Shown here one piece after another: positions 26,501-41,500 of a stretch of 64,000 bases of DNA; positions within the stretch are counted from its first letter, which is position 1, and every line of letters begins with the position of its first letter. The stretch is from positions 1 through 64,000 of the forward strand of contig CANPYO010000001.1 of NCBI GenBank assembly GCA_947588645.1, written 5' to 3'. Made by a program: the position numbers and the translations under genes. The notes under the pieces are model-generated. The model was not told the origin of the DNA. It saw only the letters and a program-made list of their open reading frames with translations, and made no database searches. The DNA comes from an uncultured Akkermansia sp. (lineage in GTDB: Bacteria > Verrucomicrobiota > Verrucomicrobiia > Verrucomicrobiales > Akkermansiaceae).

Positions 26501-29500
26501 GACGTGACGGGCGACTTGTCGGCATCCTCCTTGGTCGTGAGCGGGACCGGGGTGAGTGTGATCGTGTCCGGAACCATGGGGGTAGGCAATTCGGATACGA
26601 ATGACCCTCTCCTGAGGATCGACCAGGGTGGTAGCGTAACGGCCGGCTCCTTGAAAGGGTTTGGGGGGAATGGTTACGCCGGGCGCATTTTGGTGGGTGG
26701 AAACGGCATCGGCACGCTGACCGTGGGCAGCGAAGGAAAAAAGGGCGTGCTTGTGCTTGAGGCGCGCGGGCTGAGCGTGCAGGGAGGAAACTCGAGTGTG
26801 ACGGTTCATGGCGACGCTTCTCTCTATGGAAGTTACGATAACGATCACGCCCTTCTTGTCACGGGTGCAACAGTGGATATCAGGGGAACCCTGCGTGCTC
26901 CCAACTCAGCTGATGATCCCAGCAGCGCCGTGAGAGTGGAGATCGGAGGAAATTTGAGCATCGGGAAAGGGGCGTGGGTGCAGGGTAGCCTCGAGGTGCT
27001 GAGCAACTCCAATGTCAAAGTTGATCAGCGTCTCAGTTTGGAGGATAGCAATGACCCAGTATTGATCGTGACGGGCGGCAGCAGCGTGACGGCAGGATCT
27101 ATTTGGGGGTGGACTGATACCGGGGTCGCCGGACGCCTGACCGTGGGAGATGCGGTGTCCGCCGGTACCCTCACCGTCGGCGTCGAGGGGTATTCCGTGG
27201 AAGAGGAGGTACTGAAGGCGAAATCGCTCTACGTGCAGCATGCAAATTCCAATGTTACCATCAACGGGGATGTGAAACTGACCGGCACGACGGAAGACAA
27301 TAACAATGCGTTGAAGCTCGAAGGCAGCAGCTCCATGACTGTTCACGGGGGGGTGCATGGAGCTGGTGGCGACCCCATGAGTGGCGGCGTTTCGCTCAAC
27401 AACGGATCCCATCTTACGGTTGATGGCGACGTTGCAAGCGGTGGCAACGTCTCTCTCGGCGGTGAATCTTCTTCTTCGCTCACGGTCGATGGCAGCGTTA
27501 AAAGTGACGCCCTCCAAATTACAAATGGTACGGCGACCTTGAAGGGCGGATTGACGGCGAATTCGGTCAGCTTGAGTAATGGGAGTTTGCAGCTGGGAGG
27601 AGAGGTGAACGTTTCCGGCGCCTTCACGGTGTCCGGCGGCACGCTCACCTTGGGCGTTGGAACAGGGGCTGAACACCCTCTCACCTCGTTGACCGCGGGC
27701 GAGAGGATCAGCTTGGTAGGCGGCACTTTGGATCTGAGTGTGGCGAGTGTGGAAGAGCTGGGCGTGATCGATTTCGGGTGGTTCAACCACGTGGATGTAG
27801 GACAACATTACAATAACCAAAATATTCGGCCCTTGCTCAAGGTTGATACTGATAACTTGTGGAAGCTGGCTCATTTGAAATCCAACACCGTCCTGGATCT
27901 GGAGGGCTGGAACGGAAGCACAGGATTGCATCTGGTGGACCGCGACGATGTATCCAAGCTGAAAAACGGGGACTCTTTGAATTCTTATTTTGATGCGTTC
28001 CTCCACGAGCACCTGCGCAGTCGGGGCCGTGATCAGCGGTACAGTTTGGACACAGACGGCATGCTGACGATTGTTGGTGAGGTGACCGAACTGACTTGGG
28101 ACGGAAGCGCAGGGGACGCTTGGCGCGCCCAAACAGAGGACAGTTCCGACAACATGTGGAATATGGGGGGGGAGAGCGGCCTCACGGACACTTACTTCCG
28201 GAACGGGGAAAAGGTGATTTTCACGACCGAGGGCAAAGAGTATGAAGACGTGTCCACGACTGTGGCGATCGACGGCATTGTGCGACCCGACAGCCTCCAA
28301 TTCGTTTCCGGAACTTGGACGATCACCAAGGCGCAGGCAGAGGAAGGCGAGGAGGAAAAGACGGCCGTGGTCGTTTCTTACGGTCAGTTGAAGCTGAAAC
28401 AAGGCACGGATGTCACGTTCAAAGACGTGGACTCCTTGACGGTACTCGGCGCAACCATCGAAGGTCATCTGACGCTGGACTTTGAGGGGACGAGAAGAGT
28501 CGACACGGTCAACGTCAGCGCTTTGGGCCGCTTGACCATTAAGACGGGTGATGTGAGCGTGTGGGAAGGCTCTACGGTCATTCACGGCAGTGGCGCTGTG
28601 ATATTGGATGCCGCCGATCAGGTCGTAACAGTCAATGGAGACAACAATCTCTTTGCCGTACTCCTCGCCGGGGGGGATGCCACAGTGCAGCGTGATAGAA
28701 CCCACGAAGGCATCGGGAGCTTTGTGGTGGCGTCAGGCACGACGCTTCAGCTCGCAGCCAACGCTGCCACGATCGGCAAGGGGTTGAGCTTGGCGCGTCA
28801 GTTGGTCGTGCAAGGTGGCGCCTCCATTCAAGTCGACGCTTCAGTGTTCGACTATGGAAGCAGCCCGTCGGTGATGCATTACAACGAACGCGGTACGCTG
28901 GTTCTTGCGGGGGACGGGATTGAAGGGGAAGAGGCAACGGGAGCCCTGAAAGTTACCGCCGAAGAATATATAAAGTGGGCGGTGGAGTTGGCGGACGATG
29001 CGTCCATCTATCTGAATGGTGTTACACTGCATTTTGGCGGCGCCGGAGCGTACGCCGGCGCATTTCATGGAAATGGTAAGAGACTCACGGTAAAGGGCGG
29101 ATCGAGTTCCGTTCTGCAGATTGGAGAAAACTTCAGGATGGTTAATGAGGTCGATGAGCATGGAGGCGGTACGATCGAAATGACCGCGGGAACAAGGCTT
29201 CAGCTGGCTGAAGATACGTTGGACATGTCGGCCTATGCGATCGTTCTTAACGGGGGATCGCTTGATGTGCAAAGGACTGCGCAAATTAAGTCCCTGAGCG
29301 GAAATGGAGGAGTAAGCTATGCCAATACAAACCAGGTGTTGGAGATTGTCGGCTGGGCTGAAGAGGCGTATACCGGGAGTCTTGCTCCCGGGGGTCTCGC
29401 GACAGTCAAGATCGCCGGAGGGGCGCGCTTCCTGCTGGGAGATGGCGCAGCGGTTGGTAACAAGGTGGAGGTTTACGGCACACTCTCTACGGATGATGCG

Positions 29501-32500
29501 GCGGAGGCTACGGAGAGTGGGGAGCCGGCCTCGCTCGCGGCAAGCGTGAGTAACCTCAATATCGCCGCGGGCAGTGCAGTTGGTCTTGGGAAGAACTCGA
29601 CCCTGACGGTTAGCAGCAACTTGGCGGGGCTCGGTGGGGGATTCGGGTCCATTGAAGGAAAAGAAGGGAGCATGCTGGTGCTGCGACAGGGGGGTACCGG
29701 TGGCACGTTCGGAGGCTGGGTGAGCAGCAGTTTCACGTATGCGGGGGGGGGGCAGTATACGCTGAGCGGCGGCTTCACGGGACCTGAGTTGGTGGTGAAC
29801 AGCAACGGCACGCTGAATCTCACCGGTGCGACGAGCAGAGAGGAGGGCGAAGCGAGGACTGTCCTCGATCTGAGAAATACTGATGTCGACGTGGCAGCCG
29901 GCGCGACCTTGGTGTTGGGAGGCGGATCCAACAACAAAGTGAACCGTGTGTACGTGACGACGACGAAAGAGGTCGAGGGCGGAGAGCAACAGCAGCTGAC
30001 CTTGAATGGTACGCTGACGCTTCGGGGGACGTTGCTCAACCAGGTGGAAGGGGATCTCACATTGGGAGCGGGTGCGACGCTCAACTATGACAACGGTGGG
30101 GCGGGCAGGAATGCTCTCACCGGCGTGTTGACCCTGGATGGCGGTACATTGACCTGGCAAAGGAAGTTGGAGGTCGAAGGATTGGAGAGGGGCACGAGCG
30201 GGATGCTGAATGGGGCTGATTCTCCGGAGTTTCTGATCACCGGCAACGTGGGCAGGCACGTGTACGACGGAGTTCTGGGAAACATTGCCGTGACGATGAA
30301 GGGCTCGGCGACGCAGGCGTTCTCCGGATCAAGTTACACGAACGCGTTTATCGTGGAGGACGGAACAATTGAATTCTCCGGTGCCGTCGACCTGAGCGGA
30401 GCGACGCTCACGCTGAAAAACGGCGTCTTTAGCTTCACCGGCGGGTCTGGCATCGTCGATACGCTCACAACAGGTGATGGGGGGGATAAGCGAGCCTTGG
30501 TGCTGGGTGGCGGCGAGCTGTCGGTGGCGAAGCTGGACGGCAGTTTGACGAGTCTCACGCTGGAAGGGGGCAGCCGTTTGGACCTCGGCGACGGTAACGC
30601 GCCGACTGAGCCGGTGCTTTACGACTTGGGGACGGTGATCTTGGGGGGCAACGCAACCTTGGGGGGACTGAGACTTGTGGCGGGAGAGGGAGATTTGCCG
30701 GAACCTTTGCCGGAACCGACGCAGCTGCATTTCACCGGGTTTGACTACTCTCGAGGAGGGAACCTGACCATCGAGTTGTCGGGAGATGATTTGGGGACGA
30801 TTGCCCGGAACCGTACGGGTTATCAGCTCTTCCAGATTCGGGAGGGGGATCTCCTCACGGATAAGTGGTGTGATGGCATCAACATCGAGGTGAAGGATAA
30901 CTCGGCTGGTTGGAATTGCCGCGTGGATTCCAGCGGGTACCTCTGGATTTTGGATTCGACCAATGCCCTCACTTTCGACGGCTTCGAGTACATTGAGGAA
31001 GAAGATCGCAAACAACCATTGGACTCCATGACGTGGATTTCGAATGATCCGGATCTCGAGTGGCAGGTCGGCCGTGGGGAGGGGCAGGCTCCTGTGTGGA
31101 GCACGTGGCGCGACAACAGCGGCGGGCAGAACGTGATCCTGACGCTTGCCGAGGAGTGGGCCGGGGAGGTCGAACAACCCAAGATGGAGATGGAAGTGTC
31201 TCTGGTGGGTGGAGTCAGCGTGCACGATATGAAGGTGGAGGGCGCGACCTTCACGTTCACGCACGAGTCGGACGTGGAGGGCAGTCTGAGCGTCACTGGC
31301 AACCTCTCAATTGCGGGTAATGGCGGCGTGGTGGTGAAGGGTTCGACCGTCACTGTGGACGGCGAGCTGACCGGAGTCATAGATGAGGACGGCGAGCTGA
31401 GAGCGGGAAGTATGATCGTGGGCGCCGGAGGCCGCTTGGAGACGACCGTTGATGAAAACTACACGTCCAGGATCCTGCTGGAGGATACCGGCACGTTGCA
31501 GGCAAAAGGTCAGGCGAAGGTGAAGGTGACCGGTGTGGAAAATCGCATTGAGACTTTCTCGGGAGACGGTAACGAACTTCACCTGGATCTGGTCGTTGAT
31601 ATTGCCACTGGTGCTGCTTCAGGGGATGGGTGGACTCCTGTGAATCAGGATACTTCGGCTTCCGGTAATCTCTATCTCGACAGCGTCAGCGTGAATAAAG
31701 GGACGTTGAAACTCGTGGACGTACCGGAGGCCATTCATGTGGGAAATTTGACGGTAGGGAATAATGATCCGGATCACCTTGACAGCATAGCCAACATGTC
31801 GGGAGTCGCGGTGGATGGACTCGTGACGGTGAACGCGGACGGGCAACTCGCGCTGGGGACGACGAAGGAGACGACGTTGAGAGGCGGACTGACGGGCGTC
31901 GGCGCAATCAGCGGCGGTACGGATACGGCTCATGCCAAGCTCACCTTCGACGGCGCCTTGTCTGAGGCGCAGACCTTCGAGGGCTCCATCACTCGCGTGG
32001 ATATCACGGTCATCGGCGATGCGAAGAATCAGACCTTGACGAAGCTGTCCGACAGCACTGTCACGGTGGATCAGGGCGGCGCCATTACCTTGGGTGGCGA
32101 TGGCGAAGACGATGTGGTGAATCTCGAAGGAGCGACGAATGTTTTCCAAGGAACGCTTGCATTCACGGGATCGAACAACACGGTGGCGGGAGGGGAGTCC
32201 CTCACCATGGGCAGACAGGGAACCGATGAGACGGAGCCTGCGGTGGGAGTCATCGAGGTGCTCGAGGGCAGCTCTCTCACCATCACCGGCGGTCTGGGGT
32301 CGAAAACGGACAACGGCAGCATCACGGGAAGTGGTGTGCTGACGGTGGATACCACGGGAGCGACGAGCTCGGCTGTGACGTTCGGGCAAGGCATCAACGT
32401 GGTGAAGAAGGGCGCCGGGGAGCAGAGTTTCTCGGCGGATCTCGGTAGTGGGGGAACCCCGCATGAGGGCGCCATCACGGTGCAGCAGGGGACGCTGACC

Positions 32501-35500
32501 TTCGGCGGCGATGTGTTCCAGTCCGGGGACGTGACGCTGGCGCACGGGACGACGCTGCATTTCAGTAAGGTCAGTGCGGAGGGCGAGACGGCTCAGGTTC
32601 AGTTGGGAGCGATCAATGCCGCAGACGAGGTGCCGGAAAGTTACGAGGGCGCTATCGTCTTCGACGGCGAGAAGCTCACCCTGGGAGCCGGCAGGGAAAG
32701 CTTCCTGGGCAGTTTGGAGTTCACGCGCGATGGGGAGACCACCTGGGATTTGGCGGGTAACGTCACGCTGGGAGGGTTGACCGTGGAGGCGGCTGATCAA
32801 TTGACCGTCGGAGGAGAGGGGCGCCTGACTCTGGACGGTGAATTGGATCTGGGCGACCAGGATCTTGTCGTGAATCTGGTTCCCGGTCTGGCCGTGACGC
32901 GGGGCGATGATTTCGGCTACAGAGAAGGAACCACGGGCAGGCTCATTCTGAACGGGGAGGGTCTCGGCACGCCGGTGCACATGTCGCTGATCTTTGACAA
33001 GTCGTGGGAGGGAGAAGAGGTTGGCCTTGACGGCAACGTGTTCTACTACGACTTCGGTGCGGAGCATGTCGGTTACGGTGAGGATGCCAGGAATTTCAAG
33101 AGCGTCACGGTGAGAAGCGGGGCGCAGTTCTGGCTGAAGGAGACTTATGACCAGTCAGAGGTGGAGACGCAGGCCGGGGTACAGCTGGGGTCGGGTGAGG
33201 TGCACATCGCCGGCAAAGGGTTCACAAATGAGGACGGATCTTTCCAACCGAACGTCGTCGGGGAGGGCGAGGATGCATACCTTTCCTACGGCGCGCTGCG
33301 CTTGGATGATGGAACCTTGCTCATTGGCGGTTCCCTGGTGCTGGATGAGGATGCGGCGGTGCTCGTAAGCAGTGGCACGGGGACGATTGCCGCCGAGGCG
33401 GTGACAGGCAGCGCCCAAGGTGGTGAAGTTCTCACCAAGTACGGCGACGGCACGCTGGAGATCACCGGCTCGGTGTCGGGGCTGGGAGGTATCGCCACTG
33501 CGGATGCGGATTCTTCCTCTTCGAGTGACGGAACAACATCCGGCGGAACGTTGATCCTTTCCGGTTCTTTGGATGTGGGCGAGGGCTCCTTCACGTTCAA
33601 CGCTGATGGACGCGGCGATGGCCCCAGCAGCAGTATTGTGGTGCAGGGCGGCTTGACCGGCAGCGCGAATATCACAAAGACGGGCTATGGAACCCTGGTG
33701 CTGGACGGCACGAAGCACGAACTCACGGCCACCGGCAGTCTGACGATCGACGAGTACAGTACGGTTGAACTGATGGGAACCAACAATTTCTCGGGCGTGG
33801 TGGTAAATGGCGTTCTGAATTTGGCGGGTACCGACGTCGCCTTGAAGAAGCTCGATGGCGACAGCTCCGGCACGATCGGGTTGGGTGGTAGGACTCTGAC
33901 CATCATCGGTACGGGCGGTACTTTCAGAGGGTGGATCAAGGAAGGACAGTTGACGATTGATAAAGGCGCTTCGCAAGAGCTCGTGGACGGCGATCCTGAC
34001 AACTTCGATCAGGTGGATGTTGTGGACAACGGAACGCTGACGCTTTCCGCTCCGAAAACCACCATCAGGAGTCTGTCCGGCAGCGGAACGGTGACGGACG
34101 ACAAGGCGGAGAGCAGAATCACCTTGATCATCCAAAAGCCTCAAGGAGAAAAGACTTTCGATGGCTCGCTGGAGGATGTCGGTAGCATAACCGTGAGGGG
34201 TGGCGTCCAGGGCTTCTCGAAAGCGTTTTCCGGCGCGTTCGCGAACGTGGAGAATGTCGTAGAGGATGGCGTGGAGAAAGTTGGCGTCCTCAAGCTCCTT
34301 GGTGCGGACAATACGCTGACCATCGGCTCTCTGGAGGGTACGCTGACCATCGGCGATGATGCGTATGAGGATGCGAGTCTCACGCTGACCGACCAGACGA
34401 CGACCTCCGGGACGATCAATGGCACGGGTGCGCTCACGCTGACAGGCATGGGCAGCATCGAAAGTTTGATCGAGGGCTCGCTGGCGATCACGTCCTCCGG
34501 CACACAGAGCCTCACCAATGTGACCGCTGAGAGCATCGCGGTGGAGAGCGGCAGCATGACCGTAAGAGAAGGCATCACTGTGAATCGGATGAGCGTGTCC
34601 GGCGGCAGTGTCTTGACGCTGGAAAACAGTAATGTGAGAGCAAAGGACGAAAGCGCGGTGAACGGAGAGGAACCGCATCTCGATATCGAGGTGAGTGGAG
34701 CGGAATCGCGCCTCGCGTTTGCCTTTGGCGATCCCGACCTGGGCAGCGGGATAATAAATCTGACGCTCTCCAGCGGCGCTACGCTGGACATGAGCGAACT
34801 CACCGGCCGTGTGGATGGGCAGCATGGGCAGGAGATTCTCCTGAATACGCTCGGCGTGACTGACGGCGGCAACATGACCTGGGCGGACAGCGTGACCGGC
34901 AACCAGACGGTGTATGTGGGCACGATGAGCGCTACGGGTGACGTGAATCTCGGTTCGCTGGCGAGCGGGCAGGAATTGCATCTGGAGCATCTGTCCAACG
35001 TGACCGGTCACCTGACGGCCGATGTGAGCGGCGGGGGCGTGGTGTACCTGGGCGAAATCTTTGTGGCCGCCGGTGAGACGGGGGGCAGCGTGGCGGTAAG
35101 AGGCGGCGACCTGCATGTGCACGCCGTGGAAAATGGTGGTCACGGATCCGCTTTCCACAAATCCGGTTCCGGCGACTTCAACATCGGCAGCAAGGTGGTC
35201 TTTGAGAGGAGCACCGAGAATAACTATAACAAGCTGTTTGTGACCTTCTCCGGCGGTCTGACCTGGGGCGGGAAGAACGCGGGGACAGACGTGCTGGGCG
35301 CCGGCGAGCTGAGTTTTGACGGCGGGAATCTCGCGTTTGGTTACGATGAAGAAGACAGCTCCTTGTTGAAGATGGATCAGAGTTTGTTTACCTCCGATCT
35401 GACCTCCATCTACATCGATCTGAAGAAGATGAGGGTTGAGTCGTTGGAGGGGCGGGGCTTCAGGCTGGGCATTGTCCTGAGCGCGAGTGAGTACACCGAC

Positions 35501-38500
35501 GAAAAGGCTGCAGAATTGCTGGAATTGTTTGCCGGCAATGCCAGTGGTCAGATGGGGACGGATGACGAGGAGGGGGAGGAAGGTGAAGGCGGCGAGGAAG
35601 GAAAGGGTGGTTTGATCGATTTGGATGAAAATTACAGCTTCAGTGAGAAGTCTTTGAGTTGGGAGCTTGACGCGGATGGCAACCACTACCTGACCCTGCA
35701 CGCCAGCGGCATCGCACTGCTGGACGTGAAGTACTGGGATCAGCGCTGGGATGCTGCCAATTATTCCGCGCCGAACAGCGGCATATTGGAGAAGACCCGC
35801 TTCCACGACTTCGGTTCACTTTCCGGCAATACGGGTTCCTTCCTGGATAGCACGCTCGCGTTGGCTGACACTCCCTTGTTGAAGGATGGTGGTCATAATG
35901 ACGCAAATGAGTCTCGCACGGTTGTATGGGTGGACAGCGGAGCGGATGTGTGGAACGGTTCAGGCGTGAACACGACCCGGGCGACCATTGTTGGCGGAAG
36001 TGTCCATAAGACGGATGAATCGGTGTCGATTGTCGGCGTGGTGGACAGCTTCGACAGCTACATTTGGTACAACCCGGTGCAACCGGCGGACACGGATCCG
36101 GCAGATGACGCGGCGGCAGATGAGGAGTCTCCGATGCCTCCTTCGGATACCACGGCGCACGTGCACATGCTGGTGGGCGGGTCGGTCTGCACTTGGCTGA
36201 GCCCATCGGAGGACGAGCGCGGCGGCTTCAAAGGAATAAGCCACATCCAGATGGAGAATGGCGCGGTGGATTACATCGTGGGCGGTAACCACGTGAACAA
36301 CAGCGCCTTCACCTTTGACGGCGACAGCTACATCTCCGTCTTCGACGGCAGCGTGCTCGGCTCGGTGGTGGGCGGCAGCACGCTCACCGAGGGCAGTGCG
36401 AGCGGGGCAAACGGGTACGCCTTCTCCGGCGATTCCCACGTCAACATCTACGCCGTGCTGAGCAATGCGAAGGACGCGGAAGGCAAGGATCTCGTGCCGA
36501 CAATCTCCTCCGCCGTCTCGACTTCAGAGAGTACACAGGCTGCGGAAGGTACGGCCTTTACCGCGGTGGTGGGCGGCAATGCGTGGATCGGCTTCGCTAC
36601 GGCTGAGGGCGCTCAGGACGCCGTGACGACCTTCAACGGCAATTCCCACGTCCTTGTTGACCTGGTGGATTCCCAGTATCAGCTGAATGGCGGGGATGCT
36701 CCGACGGAAAAACCGGCTCCGGATGCGGAAGGTTCCTTCGACAAGGCCATCGTGGGCGGCAACTACACGGCCTTCCGGAAGGATGAGAATGGAGCCCGCT
36801 CGAGCTCCACGCAGTTCCTCGGCAACACGGACATCTCCATCACCGCCAACGAGAATCACACCTTTACCGCGGGCATCAACGGCGCAAGCCGCAGTGCGCG
36901 CGCCGGCGAGGGAATCACTCTCTTCGGCATTGCCGATCTCGCGCCCGAGAAGCCAGAGTTGCGCTCCTCCACGAACATCACCATCGATGGCGGTACGTAC
37001 CGGGAGGCCATCGCGGGCGGCTTCTGGTTCGAAGAGAGCGCCACGGGCGACCATGCGGCCGAGTTCTACGGCGACACGCACGTCACTTTGAATGCGGGCA
37101 ACTTCTCCCGCGTCGTGGGCGGCAACTACAACCTGGCCGGTGGCGCCGGCGCCTCGGAAACGACGATGGGCGACACCCACGTCTCTGTCGCGGGCGGAAC
37201 CATCGCGGGCGGCTTGCTGGTCGGCGGCGATTTCTACAAAGACGATAACGGTCAGAGCAATGTCCGCACGGGCAACACGAATGTCGAGATTTCTGGCGGT
37301 GCGTTTACGGACACTTCCATCGTGGGCGGCGACTACGCTGACTTCTCCGGCACAACGACCGGCAACGCGAGCATTCAAGGCAATGCCAACCTGATCATCG
37401 GATCGCCCGATGCGGACAACGCCGCCATCACGATCAAGGGTAAGCTGGTCGGCGGCAGCATGGTTCTTGACGATGGAAGCGGAGCCCATACGGTGGATGT
37501 GCAGAGCAGCACGATCACCGTGAACAGCGGAACTATCGAGGGCGTGGTGATCGGCGGCAGCTACCAGAGCGACCACAGAGCGGGTGAGTCGCCTGCCATG
37601 AACACGCTGAGCAGCGAGAGCATCGTCGTCAACCTCGACGGCGGCGTCATCACCGGCAACGTGTACGGCGGCCATTACAGCGAGGTGGCGGACCACGCGG
37701 ACGCGCTGGAGCTGGGCACGGTGGAGATCAATGTGAACGGCAGTGAGGTGACCGGCAATATCGTGGGCGGCAATTACCTCGCGGCGGTGAAGGATTCGGA
37801 AGCTGCGCCGGGGGGTGCGGTGACCATCAATCTGAACTCCGGCAGCGTGAGCGGGGATGTGTACGGTGCGGGTCACCATGCAGCCGCCTCCCTCAGCGGT
37901 GAGGAGGCTGCGCTCAACGCGAGCGTGGCGGAAGTGGTCGTCAATCTGAGTTCGGACTTCGTGTTCGCGAGCACTCCGGAGACCGAGTCCCATCGCCTGA
38001 GCGGCGGCTTCCTCAAGGCCTCCGGTAACGAGAAGCTCGATGCCTCCTCGGTGGATCACGCCGTGCTCAAGTTGACATCCGGAGGGGTGTACACGAATCT
38101 GACCGAGGTGACCCTGCAGGACTTCGATGAGGTCGTGCTGGGCTCGACGGCTGCCGTGTCTGACTTCTCCTTGACGCAGGACGCAAAGGGCGTGGGAACC
38201 TCGTACCGGGACTACGACGCGGACGGCATGAAGGTTCGCACGGTGGATGCTCTGCTCGTGCGCCGCGATGAAAATGCGCAGGACACTGCCCGCTTCACCG
38301 TGAACGGCAATCTGGATATGACGGGCGCTGCCACGCGGGCGCTGGATGTGAGCGGGGCCGAGATGCGTGTGGGCGCTGTGAGCGGATTGCAGACCCTGCT
38401 GGTGCATGACGGTCGCATGACGGTGGATTCCGAGCTGAAGATGGTGGACGGGCTGCACATCGACTTGGAGAACGGCTTCAGCAGCAGCTACGGCAAGGAT

Positions 38501-41500
38501 GAGAGCCGCGCCTTCCTCCGGGCGGGCAGCATCGATATGAGCCAGTTCTCCGCCGACAGGAAGGTGAAGCTGACGGTGTCCGGACTGTACGAGGGAGGCA
38601 GGGTGCACGAGGGCTTGTTCTACCTGGTGAGCGGCTTCGACCCGGAGCAACAGAAGGGCTTTGCGGATCTCTTTGACGCCGAATTCCTCAAGACGTTGGA
38701 GACTCAGACCAACGAAGCTCTCCATGAAGGCGAGTCCGGTTTCAGCTGGAATGGCGAGGGTGAGGGCTACTACTTGGATCTGCAGGAGCGCGCCGGCAGC
38801 CTAGTGCTGAGTGTCCGCTTCGGCTCCCCGGACAAGTGGTTCTGGAACGGTCAGGTCGGCTCGGAGCATGATGTGGAGGCCGGCGTCTGGAAGGGCAATA
38901 CGAATGACAACTGGAGCAAGCTGGATCAACCGGGTGCCGAGGGTGGCGAGACGCCGAATCAAGCCCCGCTGGTCAACTTCACGGAAGGCGCCAGCAACGC
39001 GAACGACGGCGTTGTGCGCATCGAGGGAACGGTGACGCCGGGCGGCATCTGGGTGCAGGGTGGTGAATACACCTTCCGCGAGTCCGACAAGGGCGGCAGC
39101 ATCGAGCTGCGTTCGCCGCAGATCAGACCGGGTGATCCCAAGGAAGATCCTGACAGGATTATCGGCAAGATTGTGGTGGGTGGCGTCGATGATGCGAATT
39201 CCTTTGCCTCGTTGGATCTCCAGATGGGCACGACGTTGGTGCCGGAAGTGGAGATGCGCGATCGCGGCGTGTTGACGCTGAGCCACGAGAATGCCATTCA
39301 AGACAACACGAGGGTGTCCTTCCTGGGCGGTAAACTCGTGATCAACGAGAAGGTTTCCGAAATCCGGCCGGATGGAAGCGGTGAGCTCTGCTACACCGGG
39401 AATATGGGCGCACGCCTCAACTTGGCGGACGACAACATGCTCATCATTCAGGTGGGCAGGTCCTATGAGGGCTTCCTCGCCGAGTTGGCTGCTGCCCCCG
39501 CAGGTGCGGCGGAATTTTCCGGTTCCGGGGAATCCCCCTATGCCGCGCCCGAACAATCGCTCGTCATGGGCAATATCAACACCGCCCTCAATGCGACTGA
39601 GGGATCGGATGGTATGCGCAAGGCTTTGTATACCAATGGTGTAGAGAAGAGTGGGCGCTATAAGCTGACCATGGCCTGGAGGGAGACGGGCACGGATGTG
39701 ACCCTCAGCTCCAACATCCGCGCGCAGGAAGGGGAACTCGCCTACGAGATCGGCACAGCGGCGGATGGCGAAATGACGCTGCCCGACGGTGTGACGGTGG
39801 TGCGCGGGGCGACCTTCAGCATGTTCGCTACGGCGGGCAATGTGACCCTGGGCTCCTTCACGAGCCGGGATCGAGCTTCCGGAGAGATGGAGAGCTTGAT
39901 TGGGGACATGCTGGGCATGGATGATGTGGCGCGCGTGTCGGTAGGCTCTGCGGATGACAAGGCGACGTATTCCTTCACGGGAGACAACTCTTCCTTCAGC
40001 AACGGAGCGATCCGCCTGGTGGGCAATGGTTCCTCGTCGCTCGCACGGGCGAAGGATTTGAAGGCTATCGGTGCGGCGACCTCGGCGCAGAACGCCCATG
40101 TGCGGCTCGAGCTGCAAGGGCGCGCTCTGGAGTTTGACGCCAAGACGGAGACGGGGAGGAGAGGTCTTGATCTTTACCTGACCGGCATGGATGTGAGCGG
40201 CGACAACGCCAGCTTCCTGGGCGGGTATAGCTTGGGGAATGCGGCCAACGCGCGCATCAACGTGTATGCCTCGACTCTTACCGGCGATGGTGTGCTGGCC
40301 AATGCCTGGGGCAAGGATGCCAACGGCGAGGGCACGGTCTCCACGGCCTTCCACCACTCTTTCACCGGCGATATGGCCGACTTCCACGGGAAGATTGTGG
40401 CGGGCGCCTCAACGCCCGGAGGGCAGAACAGCGCTTCCGACTCCAGCTGGACGCTGAATGTGCAGAATGTTGCGGAGGATCACGACTACGACTTCAGTCT
40501 GGGCGGCACCGGCAAGGTGACCATGAATGCGGGTGAGTCCGCCATCACCCTGACCGGGCAGGTCAGTGACCTGGTGAGCCTGGAGAACGCCGGCAGTGGC
40601 GATGTCGTCCTCAAGGGGCAAAACTCCACGACCGGCGCCCTCATTACCGGCGACGGATCGGACGAGGCAGTCGCCGGCGGCTTTGTGCTGGACGGCGGTG
40701 CGACTTGGAGCGGTACGCAGCTGCAAGGCCATGGAACCTTCACGCTCAAGCAGGGCACGCTGACCAACGGCGGCAGCTTCACGAAGGATGAAAACGCTTC
40801 CGTCGTGGTGGACGCTACCGGTGTGGTTGACGTGAAGGGTATGAAAGCTGATACGCTCGGCGATATCACCGTGCACGGCGACCGAGGCGGACGTCTCTCG
40901 AATGTGCAGGGTACGCTGGGTACGAGTGGGCGCAGGGTCACACTCGTCTTCGACGAAGCCAACCTGAGCGGGGTGGGCGAGGATGCCGACGGTTTGGTCT
41001 CCTTCACCGGTAAGGGCGGTTCGCTCGTGGTGACGCAAGACAGCCAGGCAGAAACACCGGACAGCGGTTTGGTTCTCGACTTCTCGGAGGGGGGATTCGT
41101 GGATGTGCTGAAGAGCCACAGGGTCGAGGGTGCGCAGACCGTGCTGCATGTCGTGGAGAACGGAACGCTGAACCTCGATGCCGTGGATGACGGCGATCTG
41201 CTGCGCTTCCTGACCAAAGATTCCTCCGGTTACGGACAATTGCTCTCCGATCTCGGTTTCACCCTCAATAAGAGCGGCGCAACGAGCGGCAACCTGTTGC
41301 TTTCCGGTGTTTCGACGGACGTGTACCTGGTGCTCGGCGAGCCCGGCGGCGACGACGACGATGTGACTGTGGGCGCTGTCAACGACGCCTTCGATCGGAA
41401 GAAGGCTGTGGTGGTCGATCAGAACACCGGTCTGACACTGCGCTTCGATGACAACTCCGGCGACGAGGTGACGCTGCATAATCTGGTGGGCCTGGTGGGC

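Noticed and set aside
26906-35806. Long open frames (599 and 883 codons) antisense to the giant autotransporter gene
   Set aside because: They follow from the codon bias and repeats of the sense gene, show no protein-like motifs, and the sense frame is continuous with clear signal peptide and barrel.
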